Shown here: in pieces, positions 34,728 through 43,126 of the stretch
Layout of the letters: the number at the start of each line of letters is the position of its first letter
Numbering within the stretch: the first letter of the stretch is position 1
From: Paracoccus binzhouensis
GTDB lineage: Bacteria > Pseudomonadota > Alphaproteobacteria > Rhodobacterales > Rhodobacteraceae
DNA length: 64,000 nt
Direction of reading: 5' to 3'
Assembly (NCBI RefSeq): GCF_016446475.1
Contig: NZ_JAEHFP010000001.1
Span: forward strand, 62,001 to 126,000
Notes under the pieces: generated by a model
Database searches by the model: none
Seen by the model: the letters and a program-made list of their open reading frames with translations, nothing else
What the model was told of the DNA's origin: nothing
Translations under genes and position numbers: made by a program

Positions 34728-36052
34728 CAGGCGGCAGCGTCGGTGTCTGTGTCCTCGCCCAGCCGCTCGGCCCTTACGGCTGCGAAGCTCCGGCCATCGC
34801 CATCGAGGATCGCCTCGCGCCCCGTGTCTGCCTGCCAGCGTTCGACGGCGACATCGACATAGGCCGGGCTGATCTCCATCGCGAAGACGCGGCGGCCATT
34901 GGCCTCGCCCGCCATGATCTGCGATCCGGAGCCCGAGAACGGCTCGTAGCAGAGGCCGCCCCGCGCCACGTGCTGGCGCATGGGAATTCCGAAGGCGTCG
35001 AGCGGTTTCGGCGTCGGGTGGTCGGGGCGCTCGTCCTTGGCGAAGGACGGCATCTCCCATGTCGAGGGCAGCGTCTGCTCGGCCACCTTCGGCGGGCGGT
35101 TGGGGCGGCGCCAGCCCATGAAGCAAGGCTCGTGCTTCCAGAGGTAATGGGAGCGGGTCAGGACGCCGCGGTCCTTCACCCAGATGATCTGCTGGTGGAC
35201 GAAGGCCCCGGCCTTTTCCCAGCAGGCTTCCAGCATCGCCTGACGACGTGAGGCGTGCCAGCAATACCATGCGGCGTCCTCGGTGATGGCTTCCGCCACG
35301 GCCGCCGCGATGAAGCCGTCGTAGAGATCGGCCCCCTGCGAGCTGTCGTCCCAGGTGACGCCGTAGCTCTGACTCCAGTCCTTGTTGCGTGTTGGATGGT
35401 TCGAGCCGTCGTAGTCCACCAAGTACGGCGGGTCGGTCGCGAACAGCACCGCCCGTTCACCATTCATCAGCCGGCGCACGTCGTCGTGGCTGGTGCTGTC
35501 GCCGCACAGAAGCCGGTGGTCGCCGAGGATCCAGAGATCGCCCGTCCGCGAAGCCGGATTGCGCGGCGGTTCGGGAATGGTCACCGGCGGCACGGAGCCC
35601 CCGGCGCCACCTTCTTGCCCGTCCTCTTCCGGCACGAAGGCCAACAACTTGTCGAGTTCGCCGTCGGAGAAGCCGACCAGCGACAGGTCGAAATCTTCCG
35701 CCAGCAGCTCGTTCAGTTCCGCCGACAGCAGCGCCTCGTCCCAGCTGCCGAGTTCGGTCAGCTTGTTGTCCGCGATCCGATAGGCCCGCCGCTGCGCCTC
35801 GGTCAGATGCCCCAGCACGATCACCGGTGCCTCGTTCAGGCCAAGCTGTGTCGCGGCCAGCACCCGGCCATGGCCCGCGATCAGCTCGCCGTCCTCGCCC
35901 ACAAGGCAGGGCACGGTCCAGCCGAACTCGGCCATACTGGCGGCGAGCTTCGCGACCTGGTCGGCACCGTGCAGCTTCGCGTTCTTCGCGTAGGGCTGCA
36001 GGCGCGCAAGCGGCCACTGCTCGATCCGCTCGGGGGCGAAGGCGAGGGTCAT
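34727..36052 (-). CDS. ParB-domain DNA methyltransferase (N6-A or N4-C)
   Basis: The 441-aa protein combines a ParB-like N-terminus (residues about 12-100: LQPYAKNAKLHGADQVAKLAASM, LIAGHGRVLAA) with a DNA methylase. The methylase has the catalytic motif DPPYLVDY near residue 197 and a later SAM-binding motif FSGSGSQIMAGE, the permuted beta order. HPTPKPLDAFG is typical of the N6/N4 class. ParB-methylase fusions are common in phages as orphan methylases. It starts MTLAFAPERIEQW; earlier ATGs in frame lie in repeat-rich DNA. Confidence 0.92.
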   Translation of the reverse strand: MTLAFAPERIEQWPLARLQPYAKNAKLHGADQVAKLAASMAEFGWTVPCLVGEDGELIAGHGRVLAATQLGLNEAPVIVLGHLTEAQRRAYRIADNKLTELGSWDEALLSAELNELLAEDFDLSLVGFSDGELDKLLAFVPEEDGQEGGAGGSVPPVTIPEPPRNPASRTGDLWILGDHRLLCGDSTSHDDVRRLMNGERAVLFATDPPYLVDYDGSNHPTRNKDWSQSYGVTWDDSSQGADLYDGFIAAAVAEAITEDAAWYCWHASRRQAMLEACWEKAGAFVHQQIIWVKDRGVLTRSHYLWKHEPCFMGWRRPNRPPKVAEQTLPSTWEMPSFAKDERPDHPTPKPLDAFGIPMRQHVARGGLCYEPFSGSGSQIMAGEANGRRVFAMEISPAYVDVAVERWQADTGREAILDGDGRSFAAVRAERLGEDTDTDAAA

Positions 36053-36468
36053 GAGGAATCCTGTCGATGATGGCGGGGTGGACCCCGGTTCGGTGGAGTC
36101 CACCGGCTTCCAGCTGGATTCCGGAGTCCAGGGTATCCACCCCGGAATCCACCAGCCAAGGCGCTGTTATTGCGTTGTTATTTCAGGTTACGTGGTGGCT
36201 TCCGGCCGGGGTGGCTTCCCAAAAATCCGGCCCTGTCGCTGGCGATGCGCCGCGCTTCGCCCGCCAGCATACGAATCTCGCCAGGAAGGAACCGGAAACT
36301 GCCTCGGGGTGGACCCCGGCCGGACCCTCGCTGGATACCGGGGTCCAGGTGGCCCCCGTCAACGCAAAGGGGAGAGCGAGCTTTCCAGCGCACTCTCCCC
36401 ATCTTGCCTTCGGAATAGCACGGATCTGTTGCAGATGTCGAAGGAAAAAGTGTTGCAACACATTGGAG
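36053..36468. other. 416-bp intergenic region with short repeats and palindromes
   Basis: No convincing gene is seen. GGGGTGGACCCCGG occurs near 36075 and again near 36305. CTGGATwCCGGrGTCCAGG occurs at 36114-36132 and 36331-36349, with several related TCCACC fragments. A perfect 12-bp palindrome GTGTTGCAACAC (36450-36461) and a related CTGTTGCAG 23 bp away lie next to the DUF6362 stop. A minus-strand open frame of 98 codons crosses the region but shows no protein-like pattern. Confidence 0.55.
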
Positions 36469-36849
36469 TCACTGCGCATTCAGCCGCGCAGCGATCTTGG
36501 TCAGCGCCAACTGCCAGCGCCGCCATGCGGTCGTGCGGTCGCACCCCAGTTCCCCGCTGATCTGCTTCCACGGCACACGGGCCGCGCGCGACCAGACCAG
36601 CTTGCGCTCCGCCTCCTCGATCCAGAGCACCCAGTCGAAGGTCTGCTCGAGCCGGGTGATCGCGGCGGCCGAGGGCCAGATCCGCATCGGCTGGGGTTCC
36701 ATCGCCGCGATCTCGCGGCTGGTCCGCACGATGTCGGGCCAGGTGTTGAAGTAGCCCTGCGCCTTGACCGGCGGCAGCTTGCGCAGGGTGCGGAACGCCT
36801 CCTCGAAATGATCGGCGACGCAGTCGGCGGTCCATTCGCGATCAGCCAT
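36469..36849 (-). CDS. DUF6362 phage protein with HTH-like C-terminus
   Basis: The 126-aa protein MADREWTADCVADHFEEAFRTLRKLP has SREIAAMEPQPMRIWPSAAAI and ends with a helix-turn-helix-like stretch (RVPWKQISGELGCDRTTAWRRWQLALTKIA). I associate it with DUF6362. The fold suggests DNA binding and a regulatory role in the early operon. The start overlaps the upstream small gene by 8 bp. Confidence 0.75.
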   Translation of the reverse strand: MADREWTADCVADHFEEAFRTLRKLPPVKAQGYFNTWPDIVRTSREIAAMEPQPMRIWPSAAAITRLEQTFDWVLWIEEAERKLVWSRAARVPWKQISGELGCDRTTAWRRWQLALTKIAARLNAQ

Positions 36850-37042
36850 GGCGCGCCTCGCTGTCGGAAGGACGAGGGCCGTAGAGCTTCTCGCCGAGCT
36901 GGCGGACCAGTTCACGCTCGGGCCAGGTGAGGCGGTCGTCATCGGCGGAGACCGCGAGGACGCCCTGTTCGTGCCAGCCCTCGCGCTTGACCTGCTCGGG
37001 ATCCCGGCGGCGACCGCCGTAACCGTGGGGATGCCATCTCAT
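36842..37042 (-). CDS. 66-aa phage protein, unknown
   Basis: MRWHPHGYGGRRRDPEQVKREGWHEQGVLAVSADDDRLTWPERELVRQLGEKLYG (in part) is a small, charged, soluble protein. It is preceded by AGGTGT and its ATG overlaps the RuvC-like stop by 4 bp (ATGA). Codon usage and tight packing support a real gene. No function can be assigned. Confidence 0.7.
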   Translation of the reverse strand: MRWHPHGYGGRRRDPEQVKREGWHEQGVLAVSADDDRLTWPERELVRQLGEKLYGPRPSDSEARHG

Positions 37043-37578
37043 GCGACACCTCCCTTCGTCTCGATCGCCCAGAGCAGGATCGCGATGGCGTCGGCCTCGT
37101 TATCGTCGGCCGGGCTGAAGCCGCGGGCGCGGACGGCGGCGACCATGGCGGCCTTGTCGGCGTTGCCCTTGCCAGCGGCATGACGCTTGATCGTGCCGAC
37201 CGGGACGCCCGCGTAGGGCACGCCGCGCAGCTCGGCCCATGCGGTCAGCGTGGCCATGAGCCCGCCGTAGATGTGGCTGGCATCGGTGCCCGCATGGCGG
37301 CGCACCTCCTCGAACCAGATCGCGGCGACAGGACCGGACAGCCGGTCGATCTCGGTCAGCCAATTGGTGAAGCGCAGGTAGCGCATGCCGCCGCCATCAA
37401 AGCGGCCGGGGCGCAGCGAGACGGTGCCGCTGGTGACCAGACCGTCATGGCCGCGGATCGCCCAGCCAGTCGCGGTGCCGAGGTCGAGCGCGAGGATGCA
37501 GCGGTTGCGGGGCGTGTCGAGCGGCAGCGATTCAAACCTTGCGCCGTCGCAATTGGGGATCAGAGTCGGCTGAGCCAT
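37039..37578 (-). CDS. RuvC-like Holliday junction resolvase
   Basis: The 179-aa protein has the RNase H-fold acidic residues of RuvC-type enzymes: LALDLGTATGWAI (first Asp), IWFEEVRRH (Glu), and DNEADAIAILLWAIE (last Asp pair). KRHAAGKGNADKAAM is typical of phage RuvC-like proteins. It would resolve branched DNA before packaging or during replication. The start at 37578 (MAQPTLIPNCDG) has AAGGAGACCC upstream. Confidence 0.85.
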   Translation of the reverse strand: MAQPTLIPNCDGARFESLPLDTPRNRCILALDLGTATGWAIRGHDGLVTSGTVSLRPGRFDGGGMRYLRFTNWLTEIDRLSGPVAAIWFEEVRRHAGTDASHIYGGLMATLTAWAELRGVPYAGVPVGTIKRHAAGKGNADKAAMVAAVRARGFSPADDNEADAIAILLWAIETKGGVA

Positions 37579-37918
37579 GATGGGTCTCCTTTGCCGGTGG
37601 CCTATGGTGGTGGAAGACGACGGCGGTCTGGTGCTTGGCGGTACGGGGCCGCCGTCGTCGGATCGGAAAGCACAACAGACCGTCACGGCGGCGCGCGCGG
37701 CTGGCCCGGACGTATGGGAGGAGTGGCCAACCCTGTGGGGTGGCCCTCCCATACGAAGTATGGGGGTTTGACACCTAACTGTTCCGAGGAGGACAAGTGG
37801 CTGAAATCATTGCGGAATAAGACTTCATGAAGTCTTCGGGCATGAGTCAGGGACCTAACTCTTATTTGCCCGTAACCCATTGATTTCGTTGAGTGCACAG
37901 TTGGCGCTGTCATATGAG
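37579..37918. promoter_or_regulatory. Regulatory region between primase and resolvase genes
   Basis: This 340-bp gap holds no gene but many inverted repeats. CGTATGGGAG (37711) pairs with CTCCCATACG, and the same CCCATAC arm also pairs with GTATGGG across a GAA loop (37748-37764), giving two mutually exclusive hairpins. GACTTCATGAAGTC (37821-37834) is a perfect palindrome. GAGTCAGG-ga-CCTAACTC and ACTCATATGAGT (37928-37939, inside the primase 3' end) share a GAGTYAGG half-site. These look like repressor operators and an attenuator. Confidence 0.6.
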
Positions 37919-40240
37919 TCAGGCCTCACTCATATGAGTTAGGTCGTCCTCAAGCCCCTCCGGGTAGACCCAGACTGCGGGGTTTTCGACCTGCAGGCAG
38001 AGCCCGGACTGGGGGCATTTGAAGTGGCTGGGCAGGACCGGACGGGCGGTTGTGGTGACCTCGCCGGTGGCCGGATCGACATGATCGGCGGGTGCGCCGA
38101 ACTGCATGCCCTCGACGCAGAGGTAGCCGAACCGGGACCGGGTGACGGGGAAGCCGAACCCCGAGGGATCGCGCAGGAACTTCACGAAGCCCTTGGTCGC
38201 CAGCACGCTGAGGCGCTCGCGGATCGTATGCTTGCTGCCCAGACCGCCCCGGTTCTCGAAGGTCTCGGCGAACTGCATGGCGGTGTACAGGCGCTCGCTC
38301 GCCGCCTCATCCAGCAGCATGCCGAGGATGACATCGTGCTTGCGGAGCCGTTCGGCATCGAGTTTGGTGCCGACCTCCTTGCGCACCAGGCGCTCGTTCA
38401 TCGGGTTCAGCTCGACCCATTCGCCCTTCACCTTGTCGATCAGCTTGCCCGGCAGCGCGGGGCCGTTCCGCAGCTCGATCTCCAGCCTGCGGACGGAACT
38501 GTCCTCGTCTGGCCGATGCATGAGCAGTCCCGAGGTGTAGAAGCCCCGCAGCGCGCTGGCGCCGGAGAGGGCAAGGAAAGGATCGTCCTTGACCTGGTGC
38601 TTGCTGGCCTTGCGGGTGTGGTGGGCGAGGATGACGCCCGCATCCGGATTGACCGCCTCGCGGAGAAGCTCCACCCGGTCCTTCAGGAAGAACATCATGG
38701 CGGTGTTGTCGTTCTCGCCACCGCCTTCGGGACCGCCGTCGAAGAGGTTGCGGATCGGGTCGATGACGATGATATCGGGCGGCGCGTCGGCGAATGCGGC
38801 CCGGATCGCCTCGGCCACGCGGGCGACGCCCTCCGCGTCGAGCAGCAGCTTCAGTTTCGGCGTGGCGATGAAGGTGTCGCGCGCGGCGGCGATCACGGCG
38901 GCGGGCAGCGCGATCTGCTGCATGCGCTCGCGCAGGTAGTGATACTGGATCTCGGCCTGCAGGTAGAACTCGCGCAGCGGCCGGGGTGGCGTGAAGCCGA
39001 GGAACGGCACGCCAGCGGCCATGTGGACGAGCCAGGAGATCAGGAAGTCGCTCTTGCCGACCTTCGGCGCGCCGCCTAGCACCAGGAGCCCGCCCGGGGT
39101 CAGCACGCGGGGACCGATGATGTCCTCGGGCATGGGGCTCGTGTCGTCGAGCAGAGCGCCGAGGGTGAAGGTCGGCAGCGGGCTGGCCGGTGCACCCGCG
39201 TTGGCCGCGCGCAGGAGCGGCGGACCGTTGCGCTTCACATGCAGCGCCCAGAGGCGTTCGGACTCGGCCTGCAGCCGATCGAGCGGCCAGGCCGGGCGCA
39301 GCATGGCGGCGTTGTAGCCGCAGATCGCCTCCCAGCCCGCGAAGGGGTCGAGGCGGCCCTCGTGCACCAGGCGCACGTAGTGGCCGATGGCGGCGCTGGC
39401 CCCCTGGAAGCGGGACCAGTCGTCCACCGCGCCTTCGCGCACCGGCGTGGTAAGCACCGCGTCGATGCCCGGCTTCGATGCTGGTGCGGCAACGTCGCTG
39501 GCGAAGCCCACGCCCGGCAGCGGCGGCATCTCGGCGACCCGTTCGGCGAAATCCACGAGATCCACCTCGACGTCGCGATGTTCGCGGATCTGCACGAGGC
39601 GCTGATGGCCGTGCTTGTGATAGACGGTGCCGGGCACCCGGATCGGCTGATGCGCCGAGCGGAAATGCGTATCGCCGCCGACCTTCACCGCGATCTCGCC
39701 CCGCAGGCGACAAAGGGTGACCAGATCCTCGCCCTCGGCCGGCTCGGTCAGTTTCCACCAGACATGGAGCTTCGCGGCGCCCTCGGGCGTGCGCCCGCCG
39801 CTTTCGATGATGAGCGTGGGCGCGCCGAGGTGGCGGGTGACATGGTCCAGCTTGGCCGGGATGTCGCCCGCATCGAGATCGACGACGATGGCCTGCATCT
39901 GCAGCACGTCGGCGGCGCGGGCCTGGCCCTGTTCCTCGACCGTGCCGGGAATGACGTAGACCGCCGCCCCCTCGCGGTTGGCCCATGCGGCGAAGGTCGC
40001 GAGCTTTCCCGGCGCGGTGTCGTCGGCGGGGATCCAGATGTTGTGCGGCTTGCCATCCCGGCCCTGACCCTTGTCGACGAAGCCGCGGAGCGGGATCAGC
40101 CCCTCGCACCAGCTGAACACGGTGTCGAGGAAGACGGCGATCTGCTCGGGGTCGGGGTCGCAACCGAAGGGGTTCTCGGACGGTGGCCCGTCGTTGAAGT
40201 CCATCCATGGGTTGAAATGCAGGATGCCGTCGTCGCTCAT
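37919..40240 (-). CDS. Replicative primase-helicase
   Basis: The 773-aa protein has an N-terminal primase-like part (residues about 1-300, with IVVDLDAGDIPAKLDHV, LHVWWKLTEP and RSAHQPIRVPGTVYHK, as in RepB-type/AEP primases). The RecA-like ATPase part follows with Walker A GGAPKVGKSD and Walker B DIIVIDPIRNLFDGG, plus ILAHHTRKASK. A winged-helix-like C-terminus ends the protein. It would initiate and unwind phage DNA. The start overlaps the nuclease stop (ATGA); the longer frame continues into that gene and is rejected. Confidence 0.85.
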   Translation of the reverse strand: MSDDGILHFNPWMDFNDGPPSENPFGCDPDPEQIAVFLDTVFSWCEGLIPLRGFVDKGQGRDGKPHNIWIPADDTAPGKLATFAAWANREGAAVYVIPGTVEEQGQARAADVLQMQAIVVDLDAGDIPAKLDHVTRHLGAPTLIIESGGRTPEGAAKLHVWWKLTEPAEGEDLVTLCRLRGEIAVKVGGDTHFRSAHQPIRVPGTVYHKHGHQRLVQIREHRDVEVDLVDFAERVAEMPPLPGVGFASDVAAPASKPGIDAVLTTPVREGAVDDWSRFQGASAAIGHYVRLVHEGRLDPFAGWEAICGYNAAMLRPAWPLDRLQAESERLWALHVKRNGPPLLRAANAGAPASPLPTFTLGALLDDTSPMPEDIIGPRVLTPGGLLVLGGAPKVGKSDFLISWLVHMAAGVPFLGFTPPRPLREFYLQAEIQYHYLRERMQQIALPAAVIAAARDTFIATPKLKLLLDAEGVARVAEAIRAAFADAPPDIIVIDPIRNLFDGGPEGGGENDNTAMMFFLKDRVELLREAVNPDAGVILAHHTRKASKHQVKDDPFLALSGASALRGFYTSGLLMHRPDEDSSVRRLEIELRNGPALPGKLIDKVKGEWVELNPMNERLVRKEVGTKLDAERLRKHDVILGMLLDEAASERLYTAMQFAETFENRGGLGSKHTIRERLSVLATKGFVKFLRDPSGFGFPVTRSRFGYLCVEGMQFGAPADHVDPATGEVTTTARPVLPSHFKCPQSGLCLQVENPAVWVYPEGLEDDLTHMSEA

Positions 40241-41007
40241 GCCGGCAGCCCCCAGCAGCGTTCGGACCACGGGCAGAAGCGGCATTCGAAGAAGTCGGGC
40301 GAGGTGGCGATGCGCGGCAGCAACTCGCCCGCGTCGGTCGCCTGCAGGATCCGCACGCCCCGGTCGGACATGCGCTGCGCGAGATCGGCGTCGAAGGGCA
40401 CCAGTTCGTGGTGCATCTCGGCCGTGTCCTTGTTGATCGCGGTGAACACGGCGGACGCGGCGCTGATGCCGGGCACGCTGGTTTCCATGTAGGCCTGATA
40501 GACCGCGATCTGGGCGGCGTAGACCGGCTTCGACTTGCTCACGCCGTCCTTGACGCAGGCGCGCCAGTTCTTGGCGTTCATGGTCTTGCATTCCCAGAGA
40601 GCGGGAACGGCCAGACCGAAGCCCTCGGGCCCCGCAGCGATGATCCCGTCGACATGACCGCGGATGCGCCCGCCCGCGACCGAGAAGCCGAACTGGCCAC
40701 CATCGGTACGGTTGCCCTTGCGGGTGTAGAGGTCGAAGCCCGCGCCGCGCAGCCAGGCGACGGCCAGATCCTCGAGCGCGTGGCCGATGGCGAAGATGCG
40801 CAGCGACTGGCCGCTGAAGTCCTGGCCCTCGTCCTTCGGCGTCGCCGTGAACTCGAACTGCAAGGCGCGCTCGCAGGCATGGCCGAGGCGCGAGCCGCCG
40901 AGATAGTCGCGCGGCGGACGCGTCGCCTGATCGGCGGTGAGCGCCTGATCGACGGCAGCGTTGACCCGGTCGGCGAAGCTGGGGCGATGGTTGTAATCGA
41001 GGGTCAA
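40237..41007 (-). CDS. PD-(D/E)XK nuclease with Cas4/AddB-like cysteines
   Basis: The 256-aa protein has nuclease core residues GHVDGII and LWECKTM (D...E-x-K), followed by QIAVYQAYM. One Cys lies near residue 50 (GHACERAL) and three at the C-terminus (CRFCPWSERC, C-x2-C-x5-C). This is the arrangement that holds a 4Fe-4S cluster in Cas4 and AddB. It probably processes DNA ends in recombination. The TTG start (MTLDYNHRPS) overlaps the DUF6511 stop by 4 bp. Confidence 0.85.
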   Translation of the reverse strand: MTLDYNHRPSFADRVNAAVDQALTADQATRPPRDYLGGSRLGHACERALQFEFTATPKDEGQDFSGQSLRIFAIGHALEDLAVAWLRGAGFDLYTRKGNRTDGGQFGFSVAGGRIRGHVDGIIAAGPEGFGLAVPALWECKTMNAKNWRACVKDGVSKSKPVYAAQIAVYQAYMETSVPGISAASAVFTAINKDTAEMHHELVPFDADLAQRMSDRGVRILQATDAGELLPRIATSPDFFECRFCPWSERCWGLPA

Positions 41008-41414
41008 AACGGCACCTCCGGCGTCTGCGCCCGGGCGATGTCGGACATGGCTTCACGGAAGCCTTCGACAGCTTCCTCGATCAGCGCGCGCACCTGCGGC
41101 TCGGTCAGGTCGGCGAGCGGAGTGGCCCAGCCGATCTCGTCCATCAGCAGCGCCACGCGCTTCATGGTGGCGGTGATCGCGGCGCGCTCTTCCTCGGTCA
41201 GGTCAACCATGGCGAAACGCTCCCGCGCCAAGCGCGTCCAGAAGGACTGGCAGGGCATCGAGCAGAACCAGACCGAGGGCCGGGGCCGCTTCGACCGGTG
41301 CGGATCGAACCAGCCAAAACCACGGGTGGGTTGCCGGCAGACAGCACAGAGCGTTCCACGCGGATGCCAGAGTCGCCGCCGGTCCTCGGCCGTGATGGGG
41401 GTGGAGGGTGCCAT
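41004..41414 (-). CDS. DUF6511-type phage protein
   Basis: The 136-aa protein begins MAPSTPITAEDRRRLWHPRGTL. A two-pair cysteine set (TLCAVCRQPTRGFGWFDP and WFCSMPCQ) suggests a zinc-binding domain. A helical C-terminal half follows (DLTEEERAAITATMKRVALLMDEIGW). I recall this layout as DUF6511, found in early operons of similar phages. It starts 3 bp after the helicase stop. Function unknown. Confidence 0.72.
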   Translation of the reverse strand: MAPSTPITAEDRRRLWHPRGTLCAVCRQPTRGFGWFDPHRSKRPRPSVWFCSMPCQSFWTRLARERFAMVDLTEEERAAITATMKRVALLMDEIGWATPLADLTEPQVRALIEEAVEGFREAMSDIARAQTPEVPF

Positions 41415-41417
41415 GGG

Positions 41418-43112
41418 TCATGCCGCCCTCCGTTCGGGAGAGGCCGCCGTGTCGATCAGCTGGCGGATGGCGCGCTTGTTGAAGCCGAAGGTCATCAGCG
41501 CGGAGGCGCGGTAGCGCGTCAGCCCGAAGTCGTGGCGGCACTCGGGCGGCAGGTATTGGAGCTGCTTTTCGGTTGGCGGTTGGCGGAGCCAGGAACGGGT
41601 CTTGAAGGCGCTTTCGTCGGTCTCGTGGGTGTTCAGCCAGTCATCGGCCTGCGCTAGGCAGACGGTGCGCTCGCCGACACCCAGCAGGTGGGGGCGCTCG
41701 CCCTTCGCCCCGCCGATGGCGTACCAGACCCCGTCCAGCCAGAAGATCCCGCCCCAGGCCGCGAAGCCCGTGGCCATCAGCGCGTCGTCCGTGCCGTAGA
41801 GGTCGACCCATGCGAAGCTGGACCGCTTCAGCAGGTCGATTTCCGTCATCATGAAGCCCGACAACGGCGCGGCACCGCCGCCTTCACCGGCCTCTTCTTC
41901 CTCGCGCGGAAACGCCTCGCCGCAGAGCGGGCATTCGGTGGCGGCCAGTGGGATCTCCGCATCGCAGGCCGGACAGGTCTTGGTCGGCGCTTCACCGGTC
42001 TCGGTCTTGCCGTCGAGATCGACATCCTGTTCCAGCGTGCCGTGGATGAGGCTCGACGTCCCGAAATCCAGCACGACGCAGTCGGTCTTGACGATGCCGG
42101 GGTGTTCCTCGGGGTCGACGGTGCGCAGGCCGCGCCCGACCATCTGGATCATCGTGGACTTGTAGGAGCTGGGGCGCAGCAGCACGACGCAGGAGGTGGG
42201 CGGATGGTCCCAGCCCTCGGTCAGCACCGCCACGTTGACGACGACGCGGATGTCCCCCGCCGCGTAGTCGGCAAGGATCGCCTTGCGGTTCTCGGCCGCC
42301 AGATCGCCGTGGATCAGCGCGGCGGACACGCCCGCGGCTTTGAACGCGTCGGTGACATGTTCGGCATGCGCGACGGTGGAGCAGAACACCACGGTCTGCC
42401 GTCCTTCGGACCCCGCCTTCTCCTTCCAGTGGCGGATCACCTCGTCGGTGACGGGGGCGCGGTCCATGATGCCCGCCACCTCCGCCATGTCGAAATCCGA
42501 CATGGTCTTGCGGACGGACCGCAATTCGTCCTGGACACCGACATCGATGACAAAGGTGCGCGGCGGCACCAGGTGGCCCGAGGCGATCAGCTCGCCCAGC
42601 CGCACCTGATCGGCGACGTTGTCGAAAACCTCGCGCAGGCCCTTCTTGTCGCCCCGGTTCGGCGTCGCTGTGACCCCGAAGATCCGGGCGTCGGGATTGG
42701 CCTCGCGCACCCGGTCAATGATGCGGCGGTAGCTGTCGGCGACGGCATGGTGCGCCTCGTCGACGACCAGCAGGTCGAGGCGCGGCATGTCGGCAAGGTT
42801 CGAAGCCCGCGCCAGCGTCGGCACCATGGCGAAGGCGACCTGACCGCCCCAGGACTTCTCTGTGGCGTCGATGACCGATGTGGCCACGCCCGGCACCACG
42901 CGCTGGAACTTGGCGCGGTTCTGGGCTGTCAGCTCGTCGCGATGCGCCAGCACGCAAGCCTTGGCGCCGTCGCCGATCATCTCGCCGGTGACCGCCGAGA
43001 GCATGATGGTCTTGCCCGCACCGGTGGGCGCCACGCTCAGCGTGTTGCCGCGGGAGGCGAGCGCAGCCACGCTGCGCTCGACGAAGGTTTTCTGGCGGGG
43101 GCGCAGGCGCAT
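41418..43112 (-). CDS. DEAD/DEAH-box superfamily 2 helicase
   Basis: The 564-aa protein has SVAPTGAGKTIM (motif I), VVDEAHHAVADSYR (motif II, DEAH), GVTATPNRGD (motif III), VFCSTVAHAEHVT and LTEGWDHPPT (motifs IV-V), and QMVGRGLRTVDPEEH (motif VI). A zinc-ribbon-like CPACDAEIPLAATECPLCGEAF lies after the helicase core. It resembles phage UvsW/Rad25-like helicases with roles in replication or recombination. The ATG at 43112 is 14 bp from the preceding stop. Confidence 0.92.
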   Translation of the reverse strand: MRLRPRQKTFVERSVAALASRGNTLSVAPTGAGKTIMLSAVTGEMIGDGAKACVLAHRDELTAQNRAKFQRVVPGVATSVIDATEKSWGGQVAFAMVPTLARASNLADMPRLDLLVVDEAHHAVADSYRRIIDRVREANPDARIFGVTATPNRGDKKGLREVFDNVADQVRLGELIASGHLVPPRTFVIDVGVQDELRSVRKTMSDFDMAEVAGIMDRAPVTDEVIRHWKEKAGSEGRQTVVFCSTVAHAEHVTDAFKAAGVSAALIHGDLAAENRKAILADYAAGDIRVVVNVAVLTEGWDHPPTSCVVLLRPSSYKSTMIQMVGRGLRTVDPEEHPGIVKTDCVVLDFGTSSLIHGTLEQDVDLDGKTETGEAPTKTCPACDAEIPLAATECPLCGEAFPREEEEAGEGGGAAPLSGFMMTEIDLLKRSSFAWVDLYGTDDALMATGFAAWGGIFWLDGVWYAIGGAKGERPHLLGVGERTVCLAQADDWLNTHETDESAFKTRSWLRQPPTEKQLQYLPPECRHDFGLTRYRASALMTFGFNKRAIRQLIDTAASPERRAA

Positions 43113-43126
43113 GGCCGGGATCCCCC

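Noticed and set aside
36183-36479. A 98-codon minus-strand open frame in the intergenic gap
   Set aside because: It crosses repeats and palindromes, lacks protein-like pattern, and its start lies within the DUF6362 coding end.
37683-37913. A 76-codon minus-strand frame in the regulatory region
   Set aside because: It overlaps palindromes and alternative hairpins, has no ribosome site and no protein-like character.
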